A stretch of 64,000 nucleotides of DNA from Halobacteriovorax marinus (lineage in GTDB: Bacteria > Bdellovibrionota > Bacteriovoracia > Bacteriovoracales > Bacteriovoracaceae). A model generated the notes under the pieces. The model did no database searches, was not told the DNA's origin, and saw nothing but the letters and a program-made list of their open reading frames with translations. The stretch is taken from positions 186,001-250,000 of the forward strand of contig MAAO01000008.1 of the NCBI GenBank assembly GCA_002163155.1, written 5' to 3'. Within the stretch, counting starts at the first letter, position 1; each line of letters opens with the position of its first letter. Position numbers and translations under genes: made by a program. Below are positions 27,816-37,123 of this stretch, piece after piece.

Positions 27816-28385
27816 TTAATAGAGGCACTCATACTCTTCATCAGTCAAACTTTTTACAAATGTTCCTCTAATGGGATAGTTCACTTTAGGATTTCTAATA
27901 TATGCAAGACCGGAGACCAGAGAGTTCAAATCAGGTCTGGTAAAAGGAGCGTTAGATATATCAATAACCTGAACTTTTCTCTCCTTATTAACTACAAAGA
28001 GAGCGGGTTCAGAAAAGGGATGATCAGATTCCTTTATTGAACGTGGACTTGAGATATATAAACCAAGTTCTTTCATTTGCTCAAGATGAAGATCATGAGC
28101 TACGGGGAAAGTAAGTTGATTTTCCTCTTTAAACTTTGTTGCCGAACCTTTTGAGTCTGCAGACACCACAACAATATCGACATTCAATTCGTAGAATTTG
28201 TTTTTCATCTCTTCTAGGGATTTTAGATAGCCCTTACAGATAGGACAAAACTGTCCGCGATAAACCACAATCATTTGCCAGTCATTGTCCCCTTGGGGCA
28301 CACCAAGAGTGAGATGACCTCCACCAACAAAGGGGAGCTTAATATTTGGTAAAGTTTTTCCCGAAGTAAATTTACATGTATCCAT
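27816..28385 (-). CDS. Peroxiredoxin-like (AhpC/TSA) protein
   Basis: Thioredoxin-fold protein of 189 residues related to the AhpC/TSA group. The start at 28385 is preferred because GAGAGG lies 6 bases upstream; the upstream start at 28433 has none. The active-site region reads GQFCPICKGYL, a CxxC arrangement with the likely peroxidatic cysteine first. A VVVSADSKGSATKF segment follows as in bacterioferritin-comigratory-like proteins. It lacks an export signal. Probably reduces peroxides with thiol donors; the reductant is unknown. Monocistronic. Confidence 0.85.
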   Translation of the reverse strand: MDTCKFTSGKTLPNIKLPFVGGGHLTLGVPQGDNDWQMIVVYRGQFCPICKGYLKSLEEMKNKFYELNVDIVVVSADSKGSATKFKEENQLTFPVAHDLHLEQMKELGLYISSPRSIKESDHPFSEPALFVVNKERKVQVIDISNAPFTRPDLNSLVSGLAYIRNPKVNYPIRGTFVKSLTDEEYECLY

Positions 28386-28609
28386 TTTCAACCTCTCAAG
28401 AAAACATAACTCTCCTACATAGTACTTCAACAATTTTTAAGAAATATTAATGAATAGCGAATAGGACAATATTAATTAGCAACCTGTTTAAATAAGGGAC
28501 ACTGTAAAATAAATAGACAGTATCTAACACCTTTTCATATATAATTTCCATAACTTAAGTCCATTGGAATGCAATTTGCAGTATATCTACTTACTACTAG
28601 GAGATTACC

Positions 28610-31339
28610 GTGAAGAATACATCTGGATTTATCTTGATACTAAAGACAGTATTATATTTATCGCTACTTACTTTATCGCAGTCATATGCGCAGGAGCAAG
28701 ATGATGACAGCTTGGGATCTTTTGTCTCCAATATTAGAGAAAATTTAAAAGACGGAACTGATTCTCTCAGTGAACACAAAGAAAAAATAGAAAGACTGAG
28801 CGATGAAGCTCTTTATAAACTTTCAAAAAAATCAGATAAATTAAAATTTAAAGTTGCCAATAAAATATTTGATAGTATCTCGGATAGAACTTTAGTGGAA
28901 TTTGAAAATGATGATATTAATGGTAAGTTAAAGATTGAGAGAAAAGTTTTTTCGAATCACGATCTCATTAATAGTTACACTGTTGTTGATAGACTCGCTC
29001 TTCCCTTCTTTCTTCCAGGTTGGTCACAACAAATAGGATCAAGTCACTTAAATTTTTCTATATCTTCCTCTCTAGGAATTGACTTCTTAAATATTAGACA
29101 AGTCACTGCTAGTAATGCACTTTTTGAAAATCCATTTAAGGCCTCACAAAAGAAAAAGAAGAAAATGCTTAAAAGTAACTGGTATATGGAATCAATAGAA
29201 TTATTAAAAGAAATGAAGAAAAATCCTGAAATAATAAAAGGTGAACAATTTATTGTAGAGCGTGAAACGATTAAGGATGATAAATTTCTTTATCTTGATG
29301 CACAGAAGACGGCAAGATATTCAAACTTTTTTAACCTACTCGCCTTTCCTCTTCGCATTCCACTAAAGAACAAATGGTTACATAAATTGGAAGATGGAGA
29401 GATCATTTCATACGCCGGCACAGGACATCTTTCGACAGGAGTGACTCTAGGATCTAGTTTTGACGTTCTAAATCCGCTAGACCCTCTCGGTGCAAGTATT
29501 CATGCAAAAGCTTATTTAAGAGGACGTTTTCAAATTACAATTTTAAAAGAGAGTGAAGACTCTGTACTCGTTAAATTTACAAAACTTAGGGCCGCCGGAG
29601 ATAAAAATGGTTTTAATATTGGCGTAAGTAATTATGATTTTTTTGAATATGAAGCTTATGGACATTCACTTCTAAAATTAGGAACAAGTAGTTTTAAAAT
29701 TAATAGATCAGTTGTAGATGAAATCTATAAAACTACAGATCATGTCTATAGATATGACTTAAAAACAAAAGAGGGAATCGAGGCCTATGAAGATGCCACA
29801 ATAGGAAGATTTGAGACTTCTTATGCTTATAGTAAGAAATTTAGAGATATGGAAAATGCTCCAGTTGTTAGAGTTGCTAAGGCCCATAAAACAGGAAAAA
29901 CTCATAGAACAAATAATAAGCAGGAACTATTTATCTTCTTAGAAAGGAAGAAAGAGTCTACACACAATCATTTCACTACTCAACTAACACTTTCAGATGG
30001 TTCAAAGCATATAATTACAGCGAGTCATGTAAGTAATCGATTTGAAGAAGAGGATTTCTGGGCAGAAAAAAATATAAGAAATTACTCTTTTAGAACAGAA
30101 AATCATAAAGACCTACAAACAAATAAAGAAAAATTTGGTTTTACCTTTGAAGGAAATTTTCAAGACTCACAAACAAAGGGCCTTGAATTAAATGCTTACA
30201 CTCAGGCAATTGAAGTTCTTTTTAACCAAAAGTCTCTCTTTCCAGAGGTTCCTATTTACCTACCAACTCCAGGAACGAGGTGGAGAAAAATTCACAGAAA
30301 GAGAAAACAAATTAATTATAAGAGAATGGCCAAGTACGGAAGTTCAAATTTCAGTTTCAAAGTATTCCTAAACGAGCAACAGATTAGTAGTCTAATCAAC
30401 GTAGATGAACAAGAGATGTGGTCTATATTAGAGAAGAGTTTCAGAGTCAAGACTGGAAAATGGTCAAATAAGAGCGCAAGGACAAAGAGTCTCTACCTCT
30501 CCACAATCTTCGGAAAAGTTATTGGAGCACCTCTATTATTTACAGCAAATCTTTTTAGTGATGGCATAGACAGTGAGGGACATTTTAGAACTCCTATGGA
30601 TAGTGCCTATATAACCAGTGTTGCCCTCAATTTTCATGAAAAATGGATGGAACTTAAGACTAAAGACCTAAGAGTTGATAAGGCCGAAGTGACAGAACTC
30701 ATTGGAGAAATGTTCTACGATCAAAGCTTTAATTTGGAGCTTATGCGAACTATTTTAATAACTCAAGTAGGGAGTGAACTCGCCTACAGTATAGCAGGAT
30801 ACAATAGAGCTTTTGGACAAATCCATAAAGCAGGAAAACAGATCGTTCGAATCGATACAGTAACAGAAGAAGTGACAAGACTTTTAAATATTGAAAAAGA
30901 TGTTGAGCTTATGAAAAGAGATACAGGCTTAGTCGTAGCTTATATTGATAGTGAAATTATTTCTGATACAAAAATGAAGTTGAAAATAAAGTTTAATAAA
31001 ACTCCAAAAGTAATCTACTTTAAACTTGAAAACTCTGGTGGAATTAAATCTAAAAGAGTTCTTAGTGAGTTCATGATGTTGAATTATCAAAAAGATGACT
31101 CTGGTGAACTGCAACCAATTTTTGAAGGTGGAATAGAAAAAGAGATTATTCTTGATCGTGAAAACAGTAGAGGTTTTGCGAAAACCTTAATTGATTCCAT
31201 GGAAGCTGATGACTGGCACACTTTATCAATTGCTTTCTCTATGACGGGAAAACTTTTTGGAAATATCGTGAATCAAAGAATAAAGTCCCCTGACTTTCCA
31301 ATTGAAGAAGAGCTTAATGATGAAGAGGATGAGCAATAA
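28610..31339 (+). CDS. Very large secreted protein of unknown function
   Basis: A 909-residue protein starting at GTG, supported by AGGAG upstream. A signal peptide (about 1-27, ending SYAQ) leads into a helical acidic segment (about 30-90) and then a long region of mixed strands and helices with LPFFLPGWSQQIG near 123-135 and a repeated-looking Phe/Gly-rich midsection. The C-terminus is strongly acidic (EELNDEEDEQ). No cysteines are evident and no family is recognised. Length, export and lack of known domains suggest a lineage-specific periplasmic or surface protein. Confidence 0.6.
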   Translation: MKNTSGFILILKTVLYLSLLTLSQSYAQEQDDDSLGSFVSNIRENLKDGTDSLSEHKEKIERLSDEALYKLSKKSDKLKFKVANKIFDSISDRTLVEFENDDINGKLKIERKVFSNHDLINSYTVVDRLALPFFLPGWSQQIGSSHLNFSISSSLGIDFLNIRQVTASNALFENPFKASQKKKKKMLKSNWYMESIELLKEMKKNPEIIKGEQFIVERETIKDDKFLYLDAQKTARYSNFFNLLAFPLRIPLKNKWLHKLEDGEIISYAGTGHLSTGVTLGSSFDVLNPLDPLGASIHAKAYLRGRFQITILKESEDSVLVKFTKLRAAGDKNGFNIGVSNYDFFEYEAYGHSLLKLGTSSFKINRSVVDEIYKTTDHVYRYDLKTKEGIEAYEDATIGRFETSYAYSKKFRDMENAPVVRVAKAHKTGKTHRTNNKQELFIFLERKKESTHNHFTTQLTLSDGSKHIITASHVSNRFEEEDFWAEKNIRNYSFRTENHKDLQTNKEKFGFTFEGNFQDSQTKGLELNAYTQAIEVLFNQKSLFPEVPIYLPTPGTRWRKIHRKRKQINYKRMAKYGSSNFSFKVFLNEQQISSLINVDEQEMWSILEKSFRVKTGKWSNKSARTKSLYLSTIFGKVIGAPLLFTANLFSDGIDSEGHFRTPMDSAYITSVALNFHEKWMELKTKDLRVDKAEVTELIGEMFYDQSFNLELMRTILITQVGSELAYSIAGYNRAFGQIHKAGKQIVRIDTVTEEVTRLLNIEKDVELMKRDTGLVVAYIDSEIISDTKMKLKIKFNKTPKVIYFKLENSGGIKSKRVLSEFMMLNYQKDDSGELQPIFEGGIEKEIILDRENSRGFAKTLIDSMEADDWHTLSIAFSMTGKLFGNIVNQRIKSPDFPIEEELNDEEDEQ

Positions 31340-31361
31340 AGAGCGCCCTCACTCCAGTCTA

Positions 31362-31381
31362 AGGCCTATTACCAAGGGCCT
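31362..31381 (+). terminator. Weak hairpin after the 909-residue gene
   Basis: AGGCC (31362-31366) and GGCCT (31377-31381) pair across a 10-base loop, 23 bases after the stop codon. The stem is short and no T-run follows, so this is a low-confidence terminator. Confidence 0.25.
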
Positions 31382-31459
31382 ATTGCCATTTACATTAATG
31401 TAAAAATGAGTCCAAGGAGCGAGGCAGAAAACTGAATTAAAAAGTTCTTTCAATAAATA

Positions 31460-31786
31460 TTACCAAGTACTGTAGCAAGACTTCTTAGAGAGAAATTTCT
31501 GAGTTTGATTATAGATAAAAGTACAGCTTCTATAGTTATAGTGAACCATAAATTTATAGTGATCATCTTCTTCTTCTTGATAGAGAAAGAGATTTGGAAC
31601 GAAGTAAAGCTCTAGATCAAGGTGAGTATCTGTGGCACAGAACTCTTCGCCTGATTCGTATCCATAAGCTTCAGTCGCAATAAATTTTAGTGTTTCAACT
31701 TTTAACGGATCATTTTGAAAATCAGTACACTGATATGCTCCAGCTGAAAAAGTCGTAAATAAAAAAGTGAATAGTATTAATTTCAT
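31460..31786 (-). CDS. Small secreted cysteine-containing protein
   Basis: A 108-residue protein with a signal peptide (about 1-17, ending AGA) and four cysteines in the mature part (in YQCTDF, FCATD, RSCTF and KSCYS), enough for two disulphides. It is acidic in the middle and ends in tryptophan. No family recognised. It may be periplasmic or released; the neighbouring protease gene is on the same strand but more than 100 bases away. Confidence 0.55.
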   Translation of the reverse strand: MKLILFTFLFTTFSAGAYQCTDFQNDPLKVETLKFIATEAYGYESGEEFCATDTHLDLELYFVPNLFLYQEEEDDHYKFMVHYNYRSCTFIYNQTQKFLSKKSCYSTW

Positions 31787-31893
31787 TGAGTTACCCCTGC
31801 TAATTGTGAAAAGTTAAACTACTCTACTTTTGTTTGTGTAGTCAAACTTATTTTATCATCGCATTGAGTCCAATTCTTTGAATAAGTTATAAA

Positions 31894-32763
31894 TTAATTT
31901 GAATGAAAGTCCGTTCTTAGAATACGGGTTACTTCTTCTCCTTCAGAGCAGTTTGAAGCAGTACACTTTTTAAGGACCTTACACAGACCCCTCGTTTGAT
32001 AATCAGGGCGGCCTCTAACGAGTACACCTTCGACTTCAAAGGACTTAGCATTAAAGACTGGTGATCCCGAATTATTATGAAAGGCATCAAGGTCAGTTCT
32101 AAAAAAAACGGAATCACTATTTTCAAAAATGTTCGCCTGGTCCGCAACTTTTAGTGGAAGACCACTAGGAGTTCCAATCATAAAAACAGAAGTTCTATTC
32201 TCCACCTTCCCTTCAGTTCTTAACTTAAGAGGTGTGCGACCTTCTACATTTCGATCAAGTTCAATAATGGCGTAGTCTAACTTAGTACCTGATTTATCAT
32301 TCACGGATCTAATAACTTTCTTACAATTGTATACGTCATTTGTCGCAAGCTGATGGCGGTCGTAGGGAGGAAATGGTCCGGAGACATTCTCAATATTGTA
32401 ATCAAAAACGAAGGAAGTTGAACTACAGTGATAACTAGTAGAGATACAATGGCCGGCCGTCATAACTTTATTAGGGGCCACTAAAAATGCGGTACAATTG
32501 GACGCCGAAGGTTGTCCCTGGAAGGGAACTTCACGGCAAAATTTTTCAAATTCACCATAGATACCAAATACTATTTCATAGAGCTCATCTTTACGCTTTA
32601 AATGACTTTTATAGAACATGGCAGCTACAGACTTAGACAACTCTCTAACTCTACTATCTGGATGAAGACTAGCTTCTTGCCGATCATCTTCCCCGTACAC
32701 GGCCTTCTCAGAAGCCAGAGTAGATATTTGTAACAGAATAAGCAATAGAAATAATGTTTTCAT
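31894..32763 (-). CDS. Secreted V8/trypsin-like serine protease
   Basis: A 289-residue secreted protease. A signal peptide (1-18) is followed by the AVYGEDDR signature shared with the two other proteases of the window. The S1-type triad is complete: His104 (TAGHC), Asp163 and Ser232, where the usual GGNSGS reads HNNSGSPVF, so the two glycines before Asn are lost while Ser and Gly are kept. This change is near the oxyanion hole and could affect activity. Six or more cysteines suggest disulphides. It has a promoter region of its own and no obvious inhibitor gene nearby. Confidence 0.85.
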   Translation of the reverse strand: MKTLFLLLILLQISTLASEKAVYGEDDRQEASLHPDSRVRELSKSVAAMFYKSHLKRKDELYEIVFGIYGEFEKFCREVPFQGQPSASNCTAFLVAPNKVMTAGHCISTSYHCSSTSFVFDYNIENVSGPFPPYDRHQLATNDVYNCKKVIRSVNDKSGTKLDYAIIELDRNVEGRTPLKLRTEGKVENRTSVFMIGTPSGLPLKVADQANIFENSDSVFFRTDLDAFHNNSGSPVFNAKSFEVEGVLVRGRPDYQTRGLCKVLKKCTASNCSEGEEVTRILRTDFHSN

Positions 32764-32883
32764 AAGAGTGATATACTTTAGTTTTTATCACTATTCTAAA
32801 GTATTGAAAATTCTATAGGTTTAACTGCTTTGATATTTAATATTTGATAAAATTAATAATCTATAAATAACTTTTGCAATTTT

Positions 32884-32900
32884 CCACTATGATATAGTGG
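32884..32900 (+). promoter_or_regulatory. Palindrome overlapping the GNAT ribosome site
   Basis: CCACTAT (32884-32890) and ATAGTGG (32894-32900) are perfect reverse complements around GAT, ending 4 bases before the ATG at 32905. The right arm supplies the only Shine-Dalgarno-like GGTG, so a hairpin or a bound protein here would block translation initiation. Confidence 0.45.
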
Positions 32901-32904
32901 TGTT

Positions 32905-33420
32905 ATGAAAGAAATAATAGCTAAAGACGGATCAACATTCTTCATCAGACCAATTACTAGCGAAGACAAGAATCTTTTAATTGAGGGTTTAGATAAACTC
33001 TCAGAAGAGTCTAAACATCACCGATTCCTAGGTTTTAAAAAGGCATTCACTGAAAAAGAATTAAAGTATCTAACTGAGCTTGATGGAATAAATCAAGTGG
33101 GCCTAGCTCTTGGTTTTGAAAATGAAGATAGCTCGGTTGAAGGCATAGGAGTCGCAAGATACCACCGTCTAAAAGACAATTATTCTCGCGCTGAATTTGC
33201 TATCACTCTCTTAGATAATATGCAGGGAAAAGGTCTTGGAACTCAGTTGATGTTAGAACTTATACTAAATGCCAAAAGTAATGGGGTCACACACTTTGAA
33301 GGTTTATTAGAAACTACAAACGAACAAATGATTGCTCTTGTAAAGAAATTAGAAGGTTTTACATTTTCAAATATAGGTAATGGCCTTTTGAAAATAGAAG
33401 GTGATCTATCCTCTTATTAA
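32905..33420 (+). CDS. GNAT family N-acetyltransferase
   Basis: Acetyl-CoA-dependent GNAT transferase of 171 residues. The opening ITSEDKNLLIEGLDKLSEES resembles the domain used by acyl-CoA-regulated acetyltransferases of the Pat type, and the acetyl-CoA binding segment NMQGKGLGTQLMLEL sits at the expected place (about 110-124). Substrate unknown. Its stop codon overlaps that of the convergent 615-residue protein gene (shared bases 33417-33420). A palindrome covers its ribosome site. Confidence 0.88.
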   Translation: MKEIIAKDGSTFFIRPITSEDKNLLIEGLDKLSEESKHHRFLGFKKAFTEKELKYLTELDGINQVGLALGFENEDSSVEGIGVARYHRLKDNYSRAEFAITLLDNMQGKGLGTQLMLELILNAKSNGVTHFEGLLETTNEQMIALVKKLEGFTFSNIGNGLLKIEGDLSSY

Positions 33421-35249
33421 AGACTAATAAAGATCTTATCACCCTCAACCTTAGTTCTTTCATCGACAACAAAGGCCTTAAGAACGAGTTGTACGAGAAA
33501 CTTTGCGGGAATAATTTTATAGAAGCGTGTCTTTTTAATATCAATAACAATCTGTGATTTTTCACGGTCAAAATTTATTTTTCCATTAACAGTTACGTGG
33601 ATAGGAATAAAACCTAACACCTTAGGACTAATGGTCAATTTAAACTTATCCTTACTCAAATTTCGAGAAAAGAAATTTACATCATTAATGGCTTTTATAC
33701 CAAAAGTCTTTAACTTAGCACCAAATTTCTTAAAGAACTTATCTCCATTATAAACAGCAACTAAGTGATCAAGATGTAGATCACTGGAGTGTAGACAATT
33801 TTCTAGAATGGATTGCCAGTCATAATCCTTAGCTACATCATAAGAAGCCGCGAGTTCACAGGAAACTCTGAAATCTTTATACTTATTATCTAAACCATTA
33901 AGAGAATAGACTCCACGAGGAGAATTAAACTCTAACTTCTGTTTATCAATTGAGAGCTTATTGATTGATATATTTGTTTCAATATCTTTATGTTTAATTT
34001 CGATCTTTGGAATAAGAAGTTTTGAACTATCAAAACAACCCTTTAAAACCGTTCCCAAAGTTATCTCTTTCTCATTTGTGATCTTCTTACATTCAATTTC
34101 AGAATCTAAGAAATCAAGAGAAAAAACTTCTTCGTTATCAGAGAACGATATTCTGGGAGACTCGAGTCTAATTGTATCTTCAGTAATATCAAACTTAGAT
34201 TTTCCTAGTTTTACTTTTGTAGATTCATTTTCCACAACTAGTGAATTGAACTCAATCGCTGAAATATCCATACATCCAATGGCCAAATCACCATACTGGA
34301 AACCTTCCTCAAGAGATGGAAGTTTACAATAAGCACTTAATTCTTTAACTACAAAATTTTGATCAGTATTTTTAATACTCACTGTACTAGCAAGAAATTT
34401 CATTTCCTCACCATTTGCAACAAGCTCCTCAATATCAACAACCCCTTCAATTGAGCGTTCTTCATCTTTAAATATTAGTTTTGGAGCTTTAATGTTTGCA
34501 TCAGTTAAGCAAATTCGGGCCACATCTAAGTCGCTCACATCTTGAGTATAATGCCCTTTGGGACATTTAATATCTATAGACTCAGCACCAAAAGTTGTAC
34601 TGCCAGTTTTGGCCACAACAAGACCAGTCTTAACATTCATTTCTTCTTCAGTTAGGTAACCATCTTTAATATCAAAACTTAAATTTGAATTTTCATTTGT
34701 ATATTCAATATGTGTATCAAGCTCTATCTCTTTATTTGAAGAAGAGATAACAGAGCTATTTAAGCAAGATTCAGTAAGGGCCTCTGGAGCAGCAAAGAGA
34801 GATTTATCAAGATCACAAAACAATTCTAAATTTGAAAATTTCAAAACATCTTTATCAATATTAAACTGTGCAAACTCTCCATTTAGATGAATCTCTGAAT
34901 CATTCGTAAATAGTGTAAGGTTTTTTATCTTAGAATAGCTAATGGATTCAACACCTGGAATCGCTTCCAATGAATATGATAATTCGAACATATTATTATC
35001 AAAAATAAACATTTCTTGATTCATGAGTATATTTGCATCAAAACGAAATTCTTTCTTTAGAACTAAATTTGCAAGAGGAGTCTTTACCACAAAGCGAGAA
35101 GCACTTAGACTTCCAACATGTTTCCTAGAAACGAGCTCTATCATACTTGGCGCTAGATAATCTAGATTTTCAATATTGATGTCTAATTCAAACGCTTGTG
35201 TTTGAGGAGTAAGACACGCCAGTACTGCTAAGAATTTTAAAGCTTTCAT
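33417..35249 (-). CDS. Secreted protein with five ~79-residue cysteine-pair repeats
   Basis: Exported protein of 610 residues. I start at the ATG at 35249, preceded by AAGGA, which gives a signal peptide ending TQAF; the TTG at 35264 is less likely. Between residues 140 and 490 a unit of about 79 residues recurs five times, each with a cysteine pair: 145/162, 229/247, 308/326, 387/405 and 464/485. The second cysteine is followed by hydrophobic-x-x-Ser/Ala-x-Ile/Leu. The last 120 residues form a basic, lipid-binding-like beta region. No known family; this resembles a long extended barrel or AsmA-like bridge, which is inference. Confidence 0.7.
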   Translation of the reverse strand: MKALKFLAVLACLTPQTQAFELDINIENLDYLAPSMIELVSRKHVGSLSASRFVVKTPLANLVLKKEFRFDANILMNQEMFIFDNNMFELSYSLEAIPGVESISYSKIKNLTLFTNDSEIHLNGEFAQFNIDKDVLKFSNLELFCDLDKSLFAAPEALTESCLNSSVISSSNKEIELDTHIEYTNENSNLSFDIKDGYLTEEEMNVKTGLVVAKTGSTTFGAESIDIKCPKGHYTQDVSDLDVARICLTDANIKAPKLIFKDEERSIEGVVDIEELVANGEEMKFLASTVSIKNTDQNFVVKELSAYCKLPSLEEGFQYGDLAIGCMDISAIEFNSLVVENESTKVKLGKSKFDITEDTIRLESPRISFSDNEEVFSLDFLDSEIECKKITNEKEITLGTVLKGCFDSSKLLIPKIEIKHKDIETNISINKLSIDKQKLEFNSPRGVYSLNGLDNKYKDFRVSCELAASYDVAKDYDWQSILENCLHSSDLHLDHLVAVYNGDKFFKKFGAKLKTFGIKAINDVNFFSRNLSKDKFKLTISPKVLGFIPIHVTVNGKINFDREKSQIVIDIKKTRFYKIIPAKFLVQLVLKAFVVDERTKVEGDKIFISL

Positions 35250-35373
35250 AATTTCCTTTTTCAATAGAGTAAGGCTTATTAAGCAATATCCATTCCAAAG
35301 GAAGTACGTAATTTAAAGTAGTTACAGGTAGAAAGATTGATTAAATAGAGAACACTGACCAAAGGCTAGACAG

Positions 35374-36624
35374 CTAATAAATTTTGAGCCTCTTTTTTTC
35401 CAACTTATCCAAGAGACCTTTAATAGGCGTATCTGGAGCTTTAAATAGAGTTCTTAAACTCTCAATCATTAATTCTGCAATTTCTGGCTTAGCGTCCCTA
35501 TCAAAGAATTGAGAAAATCCTTTTGAAGAAGATAACATCTCTTTTCCCTTCTTGAGAAAATGTATACTATTCAATGAATCATTACCTTTACTCTGAATGA
35601 TTCTCGATCTTTTATTTGGAGGTAACATCTTCACTTTTGCATTTAATTCCTCTTGAATATCTGGACGCGACATAAAGGCTAAAAACTTTTTAGCATTGTT
35701 CTTGTTTCTAGAGTTTTTTGGAATCATTAATATATCCAATGGCATTTCTTCAAAATACTCAACGTTTGAGTTGATAATTGGAAAACGAACAAAATCGATC
35801 TCATTCTCAAGAGTTTTTGGAATGAGATGACTCCAGAAGTTCCCCATTAACAACATTCCTGCTCTCTCGCGATAGAGAAAAGGAAGAGCTTTACGCCAAT
35901 TAAGATTCTCATGCTGCTTAATGAAATATTTCTTTTTAATCATATAGACTAGTTTTTCGAAAACTAAATGAACCTTCTGATCAAGATAGGACACATTGCC
36001 TATCATTAGGTCCATGTGAAACTTAAGTCCATTCATTCTAAGATTCAAATAATCAAACCACCCCAAAAGGGGCCAACCATCTTTTGAAGATACTGTTATT
36101 GGACTTATTCCGACACTTTTTAATTTTTCACAAACCTTTTCAAACTCATTCCAATTAGTCGGTGCCTTGAGTCCATGTTTTTTGAAAACAGATTTCTTAT
36201 AATAGATTCCCCATTGATACAAATGAATAGGTATTCCATAAGGTTCTCCAGCGACACTTACCGAGTTCTTAAGAGATTGATCAAACTCTTTATCAAGGTT
36301 TTCCGATTCCCATGTATGGGCAATGTTCTCAACAAGTCCTTGATTTACATAATGGGTTAATTTGTAGCCACTAAACCAAAACATGATATCAGTTCTAGTT
36401 TTTTTACCTAGGAAATCATCAATTTTTTTCTTGTAATTTTCTTGTTCGTATCCCTCAAAAAATATATCAATATTAGGATGCTCTTTTTCGAAACGACCTT
36501 CAAGGCTTTGATAAGCAGAACGTTGCACGCCGTCTATAACCATTAGACTAAATACTAGTTTATCTCTAACTTTTGCAAATGAGCACATTGAGAATAAATA
36601 AGAAAGCAATATCAATTTCGACAT
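35374..36624 (-). CDS. Family 1 extracellular solute-binding protein (orphan)
   Basis: Secreted protein of 416 residues with a signal peptide (about 1-17) and the structure of sugar-type ABC solute-binding proteins: FEKEHPNIDIFFEGYEQ in the first lobe, PYGIPIHLYQWGIYYKKSVF near 126-145 and a C-terminal FLAFMSRPDIQEEL helix. It binds a carbohydrate or similar ligand in family members. No permease or ATPase gene is near, so it may serve a distant transporter or act as a sensor. A run of 12 T lies in its upstream region. Confidence 0.85.
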   Translation of the reverse strand: MSKLILLSYLFSMCSFAKVRDKLVFSLMVIDGVQRSAYQSLEGRFEKEHPNIDIFFEGYEQENYKKKIDDFLGKKTRTDIMFWFSGYKLTHYVNQGLVENIAHTWESENLDKEFDQSLKNSVSVAGEPYGIPIHLYQWGIYYKKSVFKKHGLKAPTNWNEFEKVCEKLKSVGISPITVSSKDGWPLLGWFDYLNLRMNGLKFHMDLMIGNVSYLDQKVHLVFEKLVYMIKKKYFIKQHENLNWRKALPFLYRERAGMLLMGNFWSHLIPKTLENEIDFVRFPIINSNVEYFEEMPLDILMIPKNSRNKNNAKKFLAFMSRPDIQEELNAKVKMLPPNKRSRIIQSKGNDSLNSIHFLKKGKEMLSSSKGFSQFFDRDAKPEIAELMIESLRTLFKAPDTPIKGLLDKLEKKRLKIY

Positions 36625-36662
36625 GAAACTTCTCCATAGCAGTAAGGTAAATATTAGCGTAG

Positions 36663-36674
36663 TTTTTTTTTTTT
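36663..36674. repeat. Homopolymeric tract of 12 T
   Basis: Twelve consecutive T on the plus strand (A on the minus), 39 bases upstream of the start of the orphan solute-binding protein gene. Such tracts are prone to slippage and can alter promoter spacing. Confidence 0.9.
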
Positions 36675-36813
36675 AGAAGTACCAAAAGAGAAGTTAAGAT
36701 TAAATTATAAGAATTGCAAAGAACTCATATGACTCTTCTCAATCGTACCCTAGATAAAAGAGAATTACTCCAGTAGTACAATTAAGAAAAATCAAACATT
36801 CTTTCCAAAAAAA

Positions 36814-37086
36814 CTATTCCTTACAATGAGCAACATGAGGCGTAAGTGACGCATGTTCAATAAGCTTCACACAAGAGACATTAATCATTGGATCATTTCC
36901 ACTAGCAGATCCAAGCCAACAAATACAGGCCGTTTTATCTATATAGTAGTACCATCCATTTAAGTCGATATCAGCTTGAATGAGATAGGTTGCATCATCA
37001 TCCATCGATATGGAATCCAGGGTTGAGTCTTCTGCAAAGATATTAACAGACAAAAATAAAGAAATAGAAAATAGTAACAGCTTCAT
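36814..37086 (-). CDS. Small secreted cysteine-rich protein
   Basis: A 90-residue protein with a signal peptide (about 1-18, ending NIFA) and four cysteines in the mature half (ACIC, SCVK and HCKE). AAAGGAGAG precedes the ATG. It lies 37 bases after a small lipoprotein gene, in the same orientation as the FecR-domain gene, so the three probably form an operon. No family is recognised. Confidence 0.55.
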   Translation of the reverse strand: MKLLLFSISLFLSVNIFAEDSTLDSISMDDDATYLIQADIDLNGWYYYIDKTACICWLGSASGNDPMINVSCVKLIEHASLTPHVAHCKE

Positions 37087-37123
37087 GATAATCTCTCCTT
37101 TAATTTATATATAGGCCCTAAGC

